From NCBI GenBank assembly GCA_021201825.1, contig JAJQED010000008.1, forward strand, positions 123,411-187,410: DNA of 64,000 nucleotides, written 5' to 3'. Within the stretch, counting starts at the first letter, position 1. Every line of letters starts with the position of its first letter. The notes under the pieces were generated by a model that saw only the letters and a list, made by a program, of their open reading frames with translations, did no database searches and was not told the origin of the DNA. This document shows positions 8,766 to 18,359 of this stretch, piece by piece. The translations under genes were made by a program, and so were the position numbers. Origin of the DNA: Alistipes sp. Its GTDB lineage: Bacteria; Bacteroidota; Bacteroidia; Bacteroidales; Rikenellaceae.

Positions 8766-9507
8766 GATAAAATGATTAATTAAAGTTAATTAGGGTTTGT
8801 GTATTATTGGTATTGTTCGTTCCTATAGCATCACATGTGGCGTGCGGCCGGCACAGGAAAGGTGTGCATTAAGATTGCCGCGTCGCTCCGCTCCTCGCAA
8901 TGACGCTTTTTCTCCGTCATTGCGAACGCAGGTGAAGCGATTACTTTCTTTTCCCCGTCATTGCGAACGTCAGTGAAGCAATCTATTTTCCCTTGGTCAT
9001 TGAAAGAACTAACGGTCTGAAGCGATGGAAGAAATTGCGTGTCCGGTAAGATTGCCGCGTCGCTCCGCTCCTCGCAATGATGCTTTTTCTCCGTCATTGC
9101 GAACGCAGTGAAGCGATCTCTGGATATGACCGACCGTACGGATTTGCCGGCTGTCGCCGGGAATGGGGGTAGTAAAGAAGTTTTGGTTATCCGGGGGTAA
9201 TTTATTTCCGCCGGGCGGACAGGATAGCCGAAATATTGCCGATGTACGGTAATAACCATAATGATCAGGGTTTATGCAATAAATATTATATAATCTTCGG
9301 CCCTGTGCGGCTCCCGCCGCCCCGGCCTGCTAAATCCGGCAGTGCCTCCCGGGATCTGCTGTCCCGGGACTACGTCGTATCACTTTTTGTTTCTTGTTCC
9401 CCGCTTACGGGAACAGTCGAAACGGTATGCGTCACTACCGGAAGCAAAAGTAGCCCTTAGCGAAACAACGGAATTGCCGTTTTCGACTTTTGTTTTGACG
9501 ATTCGAA
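8766..9507. other. Gene-free interval with interspersed repeats
   Basis: About 740 bases with no credible gene. The first 60 bases upstream of the pilin gene are AT-rich and must hold its promoter, but only a one-mismatch -7 box (TAAAGTTA at about 8778 on the plus strand) is visible. The middle is filled by palindromic repeats (8873-9120). The right part, 9120-9507, downstream of the AraC gene, shows no clear gene, RNA or terminator, apart from a palindromic TCCCGGGA motif occurring twice near 9350. Confidence 0.7.
8873..9120. repeat. Cluster of palindromic interspersed repeats (REP/MITE-like)
   Basis: Two copies of one arm (a 33-base unit containing GCGTCGCTCCGCTCCTCGCA, at 8873-8905 and 9052-9084) and three copies of the partner arm (CGTCATTGCGAACG followed by AGTGAAGC, at about 8915-8943, 8956-8982 and 9092-9118). 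The arms share CGTCATTGCGA, so each pair can fold back. The same element occurs in opposite orientation at 63761-64000. It does not code for protein. Confidence 0.85.
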
Positions 9508-10377
9508 CTATTTGATAGACCGGGACCCCGGCGAGCGACCCGATTTGCGTAACTGCCCCGGCGAACTGCCCAGCTCCCGTTTGCAAAAGCGGCTGAAGAC
9601 GTAAATGGAATTGAAACCGTACTTCTCGCTGATCTCTTTTAGCGGCAGGTCGGTATAGAGGATGTCCCGCAGGACCATGTCGGTCTTGTAGCGGGTGAGC
9701 ATATCCGAGGGTGACTCGCCCAGCAGGCGCTGGAATTTAGCCCTGAAACCCGTGGCGCTCATGTGGGCAAGTTGGGCAAGCTCGTTCACCGAGGTTACCT
9801 TACCGATATGGGAGAAGATGAAATTCTTAAAATAGACCTCGGCACCGAGCAGCGGGTAGAACAAGGCAGCCAGTTTATCCTTTGGATAGCTTACCCGCAT
9901 AAGATAGAGCAGTTCGGATATTTTGGCCCCCTGGTATACGGGCGAGGAGAACCCCCGCCTGAGGAAAAAGATAAAACCGTTTACGAATACCCCGAGGTTA
10001 TCCTCCATCGGGAGCGTATACCCCTGGTCGGAAATCGCCGGGCGGAAGCGCGACAGTCCAGCCAGCTGGAGCCGGTCGTATATCTGCTTTTCCTGATAAA
10101 GTCCGCAGACCAGCACGCAGGAGGATTCGACGGCCGTAAAAGAGACGAAATTACCCGGCATTACCAGTATCAGTTTGCCCGACTCCACCCCCACGGTATT
10201 GCCGTCACGGAATGCCACTTTTACTGCCCCCGAGTGAACCAGTACCAAATGAGGCACCTTTAACTCACGGGCATAGCCCTGCCCTGCCCCCATGTCGAGG
10301 GCGGCGGCCAAATTGCCCGCACGGGACGCATAGGCGGCAATATCCGTCAGATCTTCAATAACTGGGAACCGGGACAT
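9508..10377 (-). CDS. AraC-family transcriptional regulator
   Basis: A 289-residue regulator. The C-terminal ~100 residues form the double helix-turn-helix of AraC proteins: first helix-turn-helix around VNELAQLAHMSATGFRAKFQ, second with the signature LKEISEKYGFNSIYVFSRFCK. The N-terminal part is a cupin-like sensing domain (HLVLVHSGAVKVAF, then VMPGNFVSF). I start at Met 10377 because the upstream in-frame Met (10503) lies beyond a terminator hairpin belonging to the SusE-like gene, and a -7 promoter box lies just before 10377. It follows utilization locus 1 and precedes the pilus operon, so the target is unclear. The C-terminus is basic and Ser/Arg-rich. Confidence 0.85.
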   Translation of the reverse strand: MSRFPVIEDLTDIAAYASRAGNLAAALDMGAGQGYARELKVPHLVLVHSGAVKVAFRDGNTVGVESGKLILVMPGNFVSFTAVESSCVLVCGLYQEKQIYDRLQLAGLSRFRPAISDQGYTLPMEDNLGVFVNGFIFFLRRGFSSPVYQGAKISELLYLMRVSYPKDKLAALFYPLLGAEVYFKNFIFSHIGKVTSVNELAQLAHMSATGFRAKFQRLLGESPSDMLTRYKTDMVLRDILYTDLPLKEISEKYGFNSIYVFSRFCKRELGSSPGQLRKSGRSPGSRSIK

Positions 10378-10406
10378 ATAATGGGGTAGTTTGGTCCGGT
10401 CTTTGG

Positions 10407-10414
10407 CAAAATTA
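10407..10414 (-). promoter_or_regulatory. -7 promoter box for the AraC gene
   Basis: TAATTTTG on the minus strand matches TAnnTTTG and lies 30 bases before the chosen AraC start. No convincing -33 TTTG box is visible at the usual spacing. Confidence 0.45.
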
Positions 10415-10456
10415 CAAATTAAGTCGACAGTATCCCCTGTCGTGCAGGGAAATATC

Positions 10457-10493
10457 CAAAAAATAAGCAGCCCCGCCGATTGGCGGGGCTGCT
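10457..10493 (-). terminator. Rho-independent terminator of locus 1 SusCDE
   Basis: A 12-bp stem (AGCAGCCCCGCC at 10467-10478 with GGCGGGGCTGCT at 10482-10493) and short loop, followed on the minus strand by TTATTTTTT. It ends the SusC-SusD-SusE transcript and separates it from the AraC gene. Confidence 0.85.
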
Positions 10494-10523
10494 TCCCTAA
10501 CAAAAACTAACCTAATAATACAA

Positions 10524-12050
10524 TTATTCGATATGGAGCCCCATCACGTCGTCACGGTTAGTGTAGACGGTGGCGGTACGGGTAGTCCCCGCGAACTCCG
10601 TTTTGAAGAACCAGTTGGCCTGCCAACGGTTCGGCATTTGGTTATAGGTATAATACGGGGTGATGACTATCTCTTCCATTTCCACACCGCCGGCCTCGAA
10701 ATACGGGAGCCAGTGTTCGGCATGGGTCGTGGTGCCGCTGTAGTACCGGCCGTACGGGTCGATGGTCATATTGACGTCTTCGGTGTACTTACAGCCCCAA
10801 CGTACGTAATCCCCGTTCTCCATCACCTTGAGGAAGTACCGTGCGTCGTGGAAGTAACGCGGGTCTTCCGTCGTTCCCTTGTTCTCGTGGTCTACGTGTT
10901 CGAAGTCCACCGGGATGTTGAACGTGAGGGTGAATTCGCCATTGCCTGCATACGTGAAGTCGGGATTGGCGGCATCGACCGGTTCCATGGCGTTCACCCA
11001 TTTGAGCGATACGGTTCCTATTTCGTCCACGGTCATCATGCGGGTGGTGGTATTCAGGGTCAGCCTCAGTACGCTCGCGGCGTTAGGCACGTCCATCGTC
11101 ACGTCGCCCTGGTAGAAACGGCCGTCGTTGCTGTCTATAAAGTAGCGGCGCGACTGGGGATCGTCCGGGTCTTCGGTGCTGCTGAACCAGTACTGGCCGG
11201 CACCCGAGAATTTGGTGTATATCACGAATACGTCGTCCCCTACCCTGCGGAACTTCTGCCCGGCTTCGGCCGTGGCGCCCTGCAGGTATAAAGCCGAGGG
11301 AATGTCGAAGTGCTCCTCGATGGTGAGGCTGCGGTTGTGGAAATTGACCGTGATGTCGGCCCCGAGCGGGTCGGGATCGACGGCGGTCGTGCCGCGCTCC
11401 TGCTTGAGTGTATTCTCGCCGTTGTCGTAATAATAGAATGTCACTCCGGCGGCATCCGGGTCGGGACCGTCGGCAAAATAGATATTACCGTCCGAAAGCG
11501 GCAGGTAAGTCAGGTATATCCCGTCGTCGATCTCGTCCATCATGGTGCCCTGGTCTGAAGCCGCAAGAGCGGTACCGAATATATACAGCCCCTCTTCCGG
11601 GATGTCCAGCACGTCGGGACGGGTTAGGGACAGGTTACGGGAACCGGTCGCCAACTCCATTTTACCCCCTTTGGAGGCCCTTACGGTCCATTTGACCGTG
11701 CCGGTAGCCTTGGGGCTTATCAGGAACTTACGGGCAATTTTATCCAGTTCGGCATGTGTCAGGGTAAGCTGTTCGTAGGTTCCCAGATCGCTCGCCTGTA
11801 TATATACCGGGTCCGAAAAGTCGCCGTCCACATGGTCGAACACCACGTCGTAAAGCAAGTGGGTGCCGTCGTTAGCCTCACCCCCGCTCCATGACAGGAC
11901 CACGGGCAGCAGGCTGTTCACGTCTATCGTCACGCTCTCCACACCGGCCAGCTCGGTCGGCGGGGTGAATTTGTCGTCGTAACTGTAATTCTCCTCACAG
12001 GCGCACAGGAGCACCGGCAGCAGGAGCAACACATATTTCAATCGTTTCAT
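10524..12050 (-). CDS. SusE/SusF-like surface glycan-binding lipoprotein
   Basis: A 508-residue lipoprotein (start MKRLKY, lipobox VLLCAC) placed third after SusC and SusD. The first ~110 mature residues match the SusE N-terminal fibronectin-like domain, seen in the early VVLSWSGGEANDGTHLLYDV segment and the KWTVRASKG strand. The rest is repeated beta domains with aromatic-rich strands (YYYDNGENTLK, GQYWFSST) of the kind that bind glycans on the cell surface. I chose Met 12050 because it begins the signal peptide and leaves a 17-base gap to SusD; the open frame extends to 12131 inside the SusD gene. Ligand specificity cannot be read; context suggests an alpha-mannan-like or sulfated glycan. 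Confidence 0.8.
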   Translation of the reverse strand: MKRLKYVLLLLPVLLCACEENYSYDDKFTPPTELAGVESVTIDVNSLLPVVLSWSGGEANDGTHLLYDVVFDHVDGDFSDPVYIQASDLGTYEQLTLTHAELDKIARKFLISPKATGTVKWTVRASKGGKMELATGSRNLSLTRPDVLDIPEEGLYIFGTALAASDQGTMMDEIDDGIYLTYLPLSDGNIYFADGPDPDAAGVTFYYYDNGENTLKQERGTTAVDPDPLGADITVNFHNRSLTIEEHFDIPSALYLQGATAEAGQKFRRVGDDVFVIYTKFSGAGQYWFSSTEDPDDPQSRRYFIDSNDGRFYQGDVTMDVPNAASVLRLTLNTTTRMMTVDEIGTVSLKWVNAMEPVDAANPDFTYAGNGEFTLTFNIPVDFEHVDHENKGTTEDPRYFHDARYFLKVMENGDYVRWGCKYTEDVNMTIDPYGRYYSGTTTHAEHWLPYFEAGGVEMEEIVITPYYTYNQMPNRWQANWFFKTEFAGTTRTATVYTNRDDVMGLHIE

Positions 12051-12067
12051 CTCTTCGGGTTTTAGGT

Positions 12068-13666
12068 TTACCAGTTCGGGTTCTGCCCCAGGTTGCGGTT
12101 TATATCCCTCTCGCTTTGCGGAATGGGCCACAGGTAATGCTTGGCCGGGTCGAACTTGCGGGTTTCCACGATATAGAAACCGTTGTCGGTGCCGATGGTG
12201 GCCCCGGTATACATCCCGTGGACGTTGCCGTTTAGCACCTGTTCGGCCGTCTTCCAGCGGTAGATATCTTTCATGCGCAGCCCTTCGAACGCAAGCTCGC
12301 AGCGGCGTTCGTTACGCACGATCTGTATCAGCTCCTGCGACGACTTGCCGGAGGGAAAGTCCAGCGCGCCCGAGTCGGTGAAGCCTGCCCGTTCGCGTAT
12401 GGGGCGGATGGTTTTATTCCATTCGGACGAAGTGAGCGACTGGGTCTCGGCGCAGGCTTCGGCGTGCATCAGCAGTACGTCCGCATAGCGGATCACCGGG
12501 TAGTTGAGACCGGAACGCTGGGCCGTGGTGGCCTGGTTGTCGTAGAATTTCTTGAAATAATAACCCGTCGAGGTGGTTATCACCGACGTACCCGGCTGGA
12601 AGCGGTCGTTGCTGTTGCTGTTGGGGTCGGTTATCACCGTATGGTGCGTACCGTCCGCCAGCACATAGTAACCGCCGTCGTAACAGATCGTAAGCGCCAG
12701 CCTCGGGTCGCGGTTCAGCCACGGCGAGTTGCTGTTGTAGCCCGAGCCACTGTCGTGTATCCCGGCGCCGTTGAGCATACCGTAACTCTCCACCAGTTCG
12801 TTGGTCGGGTTGATGTTCGCCACACCGGCCAGCGACGGGGGCAGGAAGTTGTAATTACCCTGGTTCTCGCGCAGGTTGAGCGCATACTGTATGTCCAGGA
12901 TATATTCGTCGTTGTCTTCATATTCCACGGTGAACAGCTGTGCGAAGTCCGGGTGCAGGGCGTGGTGGCTGTTCTCGATGATGTTCTCGGTAACGGCTTT
13001 CACCTCGCTGTAACGGCCCTCGTTTAGCAGTATGCGGGCTTTCATGGCCATGGCCGCCCAGTGCGTTACCCGGCCCCTGTCGGAAGCGGGATATTTCTCG
13101 GGCAGGTATTTCCCGTCGATCACCTCGTCCAGCTGTTCGAGGATCGCACTTACGACCTCGGCCCTGGGGGTACGTTCGATCACCTTGGACTCTTCAACGG
13201 TGATAACGTTGGTGAAATAGGGTACGTCCCCGAACCTTACGACAAGTTCGTGGTAGAGGTGGGCGCGGATCACATAGACCTCGCCCAGGTAGCGGAGTTT
13301 GAGTTCTTCGGTCAGTTCGGGAACCAGGTCGATGTTCTCGGTAAGGATGTTACACCTTTTCACACCCTCGTAGAGGTCGCCCCACATGCTTTCCACATAG
13401 GAGTCGGCCGTGGAATAGCTGCCGTTGCCGATGGACTGGGTGTTGCCCGAGCGTACGTGGGCATTGTCGGTCGCCCCCTCGCCGAAGAGCAGCATGGCGG
13501 GGTTGCCGAGCGAGCGGTAGCACGAGTTTACGGACTCGAGGGCCGACGAGGGATTGTTCCAGTAGTTGACGTCGGTCTCCCTGTTAAGCGGCTGCGTGTC
13601 GAGCGAAACGCACGAAGTCATCGCCGCCGCAAGCGCTATACCGGTAATTATCAATATCTTTTTCAT
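12068..13666 (-). CDS. SusD/RagB-family nutrient-binding lipoprotein
   Basis: A 532-residue SusD-family lipoprotein (lipobox MTSCVS) with the usual hallmarks: the SALESVNSCYRSLG helix near the N-terminus, TPR-like helices including AHLYHELVVRFGDVPYF, the C-terminal VIRYADVLLMHAEACAE segment and a final NPNW-type end. SusD caps its TonB-dependent partner and delivers oligosaccharide to it at the outer membrane. It follows SusC directly; an alternative Met at 13681 overlaps the SusC stop codon in a TAATG arrangement, whereas Met 13666 leaves 14 bases. Confidence 0.92.
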   Translation of the reverse strand: MKKILIITGIALAAAMTSCVSLDTQPLNRETDVNYWNNPSSALESVNSCYRSLGNPAMLLFGEGATDNAHVRSGNTQSIGNGSYSTADSYVESMWGDLYEGVKRCNILTENIDLVPELTEELKLRYLGEVYVIRAHLYHELVVRFGDVPYFTNVITVEESKVIERTPRAEVVSAILEQLDEVIDGKYLPEKYPASDRGRVTHWAAMAMKARILLNEGRYSEVKAVTENIIENSHHALHPDFAQLFTVEYEDNDEYILDIQYALNLRENQGNYNFLPPSLAGVANINPTNELVESYGMLNGAGIHDSGSGYNSNSPWLNRDPRLALTICYDGGYYVLADGTHHTVITDPNSNSNDRFQPGTSVITTSTGYYFKKFYDNQATTAQRSGLNYPVIRYADVLLMHAEACAETQSLTSSEWNKTIRPIRERAGFTDSGALDFPSGKSSQELIQIVRNERRCELAFEGLRMKDIYRWKTAEQVLNGNVHGMYTGATIGTDNGFYIVETRKFDPAKHYLWPIPQSERDINRNLGQNPNW

Positions 13667-13680
13667 CTTGCAGGCACTCA

Positions 13681-16600
13681 TTAAAATTTAACGTTCAGAC
13701 CGAGCGACACCACGCGCGATACGGCATAGTTCGCCGCGTTGTTCTGCGAGGTCTCGGGGTCCCAGCCGCCCCTCATTTTGGAGAACGTGAGGGCGTTGTT
13801 GACACTGCCGTAGATACGCAGCTGGTCAATCTTCACCTTGCGGGTGAGCTTCTGCGGGAACGTGTAACCCAGCTGCACGTTCTTAAGGCGCAGGTAGGCG
13901 GCGTTCTCGATCCAGAAGTCGGAATTAGCCGAGTTGTTGTTCGATTCGGAACCCATCGTCAGGCGCGGGTAGGAAGCGTTGGGGTTGTTCGGGGTCCAGC
14001 GGTCCAGGTGGAAGTCCAGGACGGGGCCCTCGAAGTTGTTGGCAAAGGCTTCGGTCGCGACCCCGTAGAGCCACACGTCGCGTTTGCCCACTCCCTGCCA
14101 GAACATCATAAAGTCGATCCCTTTCCAGTTCACCGAGTAGGTCAGCCCGTAGGTGTAGCGCGGATAACGGTTACCGATGATAAAGCGGTCGTCGTCCTCT
14201 TTGATAAAGCCGTCGCCGTTCTTGTCCACATACCGCAGGTCGCCCGGTTTGGGGGTTATACCGTCCAGGTGGGGACCGTTCCTGACCTCGTCTTCGTTCT
14301 GGAAGATGCCGTCGTATTTGTAGCCGTAGTAGGACCACAACGGGTAGCCCTCCTGGATGATCGTCCCACCGGCACCGCCGCTGATATCTACCACGCCGAG
14401 GTTATCCACCACTTTGTTCTGCGAGTCGGAAAGGTTGGCCGTTACGTTATGGTGGAAATCACCGGTCTTGAACTTGTAGTTCACCAGGAATTCCCAACCC
14501 CACGTCTTCACCTTGCCGGCGTTCTGCAACAGGGTACCCGAACCGAAAATGGCCGATACGGGAAGTTCCACCAGGATGTCCCGGGTCATGTTGTGGAAGT
14601 AGTCGAACGTGATATTAAGGCGGTTGTTAAGCATACCCACATCGAGGCCCACGTCGAGCATCCGGGTGGTCTCCCATTTGATATCCCTGTTATAGGTGTT
14701 GAAATTGGAGGTCGGCGCCAGCTGGCCCCCTATTATATAATTGTTGTTCACCGAAACGCTGGCAAGGTACTGGTAGAGGCTGATATTGTTATTACCCACC
14801 AGACCCCACGAGCCCCTGAGCTTGAGGTTCGGGAAGATGTGCTTCATATCGCCGAAGAACGCCTCCTCGGAGATTCGCCACCCGGCCGAGAACGACGGGA
14901 AGATACCGGTGCGGTTGCCTTTGGCGAACCTCGAGGACATATCGTCACGGATATTGAACTCGAACAGGTAACGTTCGTCGTAGTTGTAATTAAGGCGGCC
15001 GAATATCGAATAGAGCGCCCAGGCGTTACCGCCGCCCGAGTTGGATACAAGGTCCCCGCTGCTGGCGTCGCCTATCACCTCGTATTTCATCTCGTCGTAC
15101 TCGCGGCTGGTGGAGAACCATTTCCAGCGTTCTCCCTCGTAGGAGTAACCGGCAAGCGCCTGGAAATTGTGTTTTCCTATGGACTTATTATAGTTGACGG
15201 TTATGTTGGTTATCAGGTCCTCGTACCGCTCCATGCGTTCGGTGATGGAGTTCACGGCGTCGCCGGCCCCGGCCGTCGGGTAGTCGATGGCGGTTGACTG
15301 GTTATGACGGTGGAGCTGGTTGAGCGTACCGCCCATCATACCGGAGACGGTCAGGCCCTCCATTATGTCCAGGTCCAGTTTGATGGTGGCCTGCAGTACG
15401 TCCCTCTTGTCGTTGATATACCCGCCGTCCCAGAGCCTGGCGAAAGCGTTGGAGTTACTTCCGCTCGGGGTGGTCCAGTTGTCGTCCTCGTCCTTGGGAA
15501 GCTCCCACGGTGGCATGCGCACGCTCTGGCGTACTATCTGATCGTGCAGTTTGGAGGGTTCCATCAGATCGCGGCGGGTATATGAAGTGGTGGTGGTCAC
15601 CTTGAGGTAGTCCTTGATCTGGTGGCTGAAGTTGATACGTGCGTTGTACTTTTTAAGGCCGTAGTTCGGGCCGACCCACATGCTGGCCTGGTCCACATAG
15701 TTACCCGAGATGAGGTACGTGGTGCGGTCGTTGCCGCCCGAGGCCGAGAGGGTATGCTGCATTATGGGGCTGGTCTTATAGATATGGTCGATCCATTTAT
15801 AGTTCGGCCCGTCCTCCCGGAAGCCCCGGATATCGTCGGCGCTGAACCGGGGTGCGTTGCCCGAGTTGACCATGGCCTCGTTGTACAATTCGGCATATAT
15901 CCACGAGTCTACGATGTTGGGAAGCATAGTGGGGCTTTGCCAACCGTAGTTGAAATCGTAGCTGATAACGTTGCGGTCCTTGGAGCCCTTGGATGTCGTG
16001 ATAAGGATGATACCGTTCGAGGCCCTCGACCCGTAAATGGCGGTCGACGCGGCGTCCTTGAGCACGGAGATCTGCTCTATATCGCCCATGGCCACGTTAT
16101 TGAGGTTGCCCTCGATACCGTCGATAAGCACCAGCGGATTGTTGTTGTTCATGGTGTTCAACCCACGGATATTGATCTCGGGGTCGTTGCCGGGGTTGGA
16201 TTCGTGCTGCTGGATGATAAGCCCCGGCACGCTGCCCTGGATGGCTTCCACGGCGCTGGCCACCGGACGGCCGATCAGCACTTCCTTGTCCACAACGCCC
16301 ACGGCTCCCGTGAGGTTGACCTTGCGCTGCTGGCCGTAGCCTACAACGACGATCTCGTCTACGTCGGTGGCCTCTTCATGCAGCGTCACGTCGAGGGTGG
16401 TCTGTGTACCGAGCGTGATCTCGACGGTTTTATAACCCATATAGGTCACCAGCAGGGTTTGCCCGGGCAAGGCGTCGATAGAAAAGTTACCCTCGGTGTC
16501 GGTAGTGACCCCCGTGGTAGACTCCATGATAATTACAGCCGCGCCGATAAGAGGCCGGCCGCTTACGTCGGTAACTTTACCGGACAGTCTTCCGGCCTGC

Positions 16601-16734
16601 ATCACGGCGGCGGTCGCGTCCGCACCCGAAGCCGAAGCCGGGACCGCCGTCAACAGGGCAAGGGCCATAAGGGCCAGCGCTATGGCCGGCAATGACCCGT
16701 ACCTGTACGGTAGTCTGGTTTTCAGGTTAGTCAT
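13681..16734 (-). CDS. SusC/RagA-family TonB-dependent outer-membrane transporter
   Basis: A 1017-residue SusC-family transporter. Domains: signal peptide (1-36), carboxypeptidase-regulatory-like domain (about 48-130, with GRLSGKVTDVSGRPLIGA and LVTYMGYKTVEI), a DEIVVVGYG TonB-box-like segment, the plug (PLVLIDGIEG, SVLKDAASTAIYGSRASNGI) and the barrel ending in VVSLGLNVKF. There is no N-terminal STN signalling domain, so it is not controlled by an anti-sigma factor; the SusR-like regulator at 20154 is the likely controller. It imports glycan fragments with SusD. First gene of a SusC-SusD-SusE operon. Confidence 0.95.
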   Translation of the reverse strand: MTNLKTRLPYRYGSLPAIALALMALALLTAVPASASGADATAAVMQAGRLSGKVTDVSGRPLIGAAVIIMESTTGVTTDTEGNFSIDALPGQTLLVTYMGYKTVEITLGTQTTLDVTLHEEATDVDEIVVVGYGQQRKVNLTGAVGVVDKEVLIGRPVASAVEAIQGSVPGLIIQQHESNPGNDPEINIRGLNTMNNNNPLVLIDGIEGNLNNVAMGDIEQISVLKDAASTAIYGSRASNGIILITTSKGSKDRNVISYDFNYGWQSPTMLPNIVDSWIYAELYNEAMVNSGNAPRFSADDIRGFREDGPNYKWIDHIYKTSPIMQHTLSASGGNDRTTYLISGNYVDQASMWVGPNYGLKKYNARINFSHQIKDYLKVTTTTSYTRRDLMEPSKLHDQIVRQSVRMPPWELPKDEDDNWTTPSGSNSNAFARLWDGGYINDKRDVLQATIKLDLDIMEGLTVSGMMGGTLNQLHRHNQSTAIDYPTAGAGDAVNSITERMERYEDLITNITVNYNKSIGKHNFQALAGYSYEGERWKWFSTSREYDEMKYEVIGDASSGDLVSNSGGGNAWALYSIFGRLNYNYDERYLFEFNIRDDMSSRFAKGNRTGIFPSFSAGWRISEEAFFGDMKHIFPNLKLRGSWGLVGNNNISLYQYLASVSVNNNYIIGGQLAPTSNFNTYNRDIKWETTRMLDVGLDVGMLNNRLNITFDYFHNMTRDILVELPVSAIFGSGTLLQNAGKVKTWGWEFLVNYKFKTGDFHHNVTANLSDSQNKVVDNLGVVDISGGAGGTIIQEGYPLWSYYGYKYDGIFQNEDEVRNGPHLDGITPKPGDLRYVDKNGDGFIKEDDDRFIIGNRYPRYTYGLTYSVNWKGIDFMMFWQGVGKRDVWLYGVATEAFANNFEGPVLDFHLDRWTPNNPNASYPRLTMGSESNNNSANSDFWIENAAYLRLKNVQLGYTFPQKLTRKVKIDQLRIYGSVNNALTFSKMRGGWDPETSQNNAANYAVSRVVSLGLNVKF

Positions 16735-17078
16735 AATTTAAAGAATTGGTTAGTTTGTCGAATGTAGAATCCCATGCGGGGAGTGTTCCCCCTTAGGTTT
16801 AGCCAAAATTAGCAATAGGGCGGCAGGTTAAAAATTCGCTGCAAATGCCACCCCTCCCAGAGGGGCCTCCAGAGGGGGTAAACAAGCACGGCCGCTGGCC
16901 GGAAGTCTACTTTTTGATTCCATTTCAACGCATTTAAAATATTGGTTTTCATAATTATAACTCCTCTACCCACCCCCATTGTCTACATTTTGACCACCTG
17001 CGGCCTTGGCGAGGTTTCATCGGAACGGTTTAACAGTAATTTTGTAATCAGGATATTACGTATTAAAACCTGACTACT
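16735..17078. other. Divergent promoter region of locus 1
   Basis: A 344-base interval between the divergent SusC and GH76 genes with no open frame of interest. On the minus side a -7 box TAATTTTG lies at 16811-16804, about 70 bases before SusC. In the middle two small GC hairpins (CCCCTC/GAGGGG near 16852-16866 and GGCCGCTGGCC near 16890) are followed by an AT-rich stretch (16910-16970) that could hold a regulator site. Confidence 0.55.
17015..17044 (+). promoter_or_regulatory. Promoter of the GH76 gene
   Basis: TAATTTTG at 17037-17044 fits the -7 box TAnnTTTG, and TTTC at 17015-17018 is a near match to the -33 TTTG box with 18 bases between. Transcription would start about 30 bases before the GH76 start codon. 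Confidence 0.6.
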
Positions 17079-18284
17079 ATGGATAATCGAACTTTCAGAT
17101 TCTTCGCCCTTTCCGCGGCCCTTTGCGGCCTGCTGCTGGGCGGCTGTTCCGACGACAACGACGGCGACGGGGAGCCCAATCCCCCGGGCGGCGGGACCGG
17201 GGTCCCTGCCTACGAGTGGGACCTGATAGCTGCTAACGCCCAGCTGGTACTGGAAACCCAGTTCTGGCGCGGCGAACCCGACAACTATTACTGGGTGGAC
17301 AACACCCACCAGAATGCCACTTTCTACCATTACTGGCAGACGGCCCATGCCATGGAAACCCTTATGGACGCCTACGAGCGTACGGGCGACAGCTTCTACC
17401 GCGAACGCGTCCGGGTTGTGCTTGCCCGCATCGAGCAGAGCAACCGCGGTTACGTGAACGAATACTACGACGACATGGCCTGGATGGGCATGGCCTGCCT
17501 GCGTGCCCACGGGCTGTTCGGGGAAGCCGAATACCTGCGGGCCGCCGAGATACTGCTCGAGGACGTCAAGGGCGGATGGCTCGGGAACGACGAGGGGATG
17601 CTGTGGTGCAAGATCCCGTCGGAGGCCGAAAACCGCAACGCCTGCACCCACTGGACTGTGAGCTGTTTCGCTTCCAAAATGTACTCGGAGACGGGCCGTT
17701 ACGCCGATCTCGAGTTCGCCAATGCGGTCTACCAGTATGCACTTGCCCATCTCTACGATCCCTCTACCGGCGCCACATTCGACGGGCTCGATGCCACGAA
17801 CGTCTACCTGACATATAACCAGGGAGTTCTGATCGGTTCCGCGTTGATGCTCTACCGCCATACCGGCAGCAACGACTATTACAACGTGGCCCAGAAGTGC
17901 GCGGATTACTGTATTAATAACGATCGTTTCGCCTCCGGTGGTATATGGCGCAACGAGGGAGCGGGGAACGACGGGGCCTTGAACCAGAACAACGGCATAT
18001 TCAAGGGCATCCTGGTCCACTACATGACCGAATTCCTCCATGAGGAAAAAGTGCCGGAGAACCGCCGTATGGCCTATATACGGTTTATCGAGAACATGGC
18101 CGTCACTCTCTACAAGGCCACGGCCGACACGTTCCTTTACGGCGGCGGCTGGGATGCCGCCCCGGAGCCCGGCGAAAGGATCTGGCTCGGATGCCAGCTT
18201 AGCGGGGTGATACTAATGGAGGCGGTGGCTGTCTATGCCGACCGCTACCCGGACCTGCTGGCCTACGTCAAGACCGCCGAATAA
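17079..18284 (+). CDS. GH76-family endo-alpha-1,6-mannanase, surface lipoprotein
   Basis: A 401-residue lipoprotein (lipobox LLLGGC, Cys23, followed by an acidic run for surface export). The body is an (alpha/alpha)6 barrel of family GH76; the paired catalytic aspartates are in VNEYYDDMAWMGMA (Asp131-Asp132), and NACTHWTVS and TYNQGVLIG are further family landmarks. GH76 enzymes cut the alpha-1,6-mannan backbone of fungal or bacterial mannans. Divergent from SusC and convergent with a sulfatase; with SusCDE it makes a small mannan-type utilization locus. Length is close to the family norm. The fold assignment is strong; the exact substrate is inferred. Confidence 0.88.
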   Translation: MDNRTFRFFALSAALCGLLLGGCSDDNDGDGEPNPPGGGTGVPAYEWDLIAANAQLVLETQFWRGEPDNYYWVDNTHQNATFYHYWQTAHAMETLMDAYERTGDSFYRERVRVVLARIEQSNRGYVNEYYDDMAWMGMACLRAHGLFGEAEYLRAAEILLEDVKGGWLGNDEGMLWCKIPSEAENRNACTHWTVSCFASKMYSETGRYADLEFANAVYQYALAHLYDPSTGATFDGLDATNVYLTYNQGVLIGSALMLYRHTGSNDYYNVAQKCADYCINNDRFASGGIWRNEGAGNDGALNQNNGIFKGILVHYMTEFLHEEKVPENRRMAYIRFIENMAVTLYKATADTFLYGGGWDAAPEPGERIWLGCQLSGVILMEAVAVYADRYPDLLAYVKTAE

Positions 18285-18359
18285 AAAAACCGTCCGGTGG
18301 GAGGAACAGGCATGGGTTAGTGAGGAACGGGCATCCCTCCTGCGGACGGTATCTAACGA

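Noticed and set aside
8831..9259. Minus-strand open frame of 142 codons
   Set aside because: It translates the palindromic repeats (HCEERSDAAI-type phrases) and has no protein-like conservation; the same phrases occur wherever this repeat is read.
10378..10503. Longer N-terminus for the AraC gene
   Set aside because: It would start beyond the SusE terminator hairpin, and a -7 promoter box lies between, so transcription begins after that Met codon.
14008..15297. 429-codon frame antisense to the locus 1 SusC, with similar long frames antisense to both sulfatases (18581-19954, 22330-23634)
   Set aside because: All are mirror frames caused by codon bias; no start context, signal or family match.
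16981..18041. 352-codon frame antisense to GH76
   Set aside because: The sense strand carries an intact lipoprotein signal and the GH76 catalytic DD motif; the antisense frame has neither.
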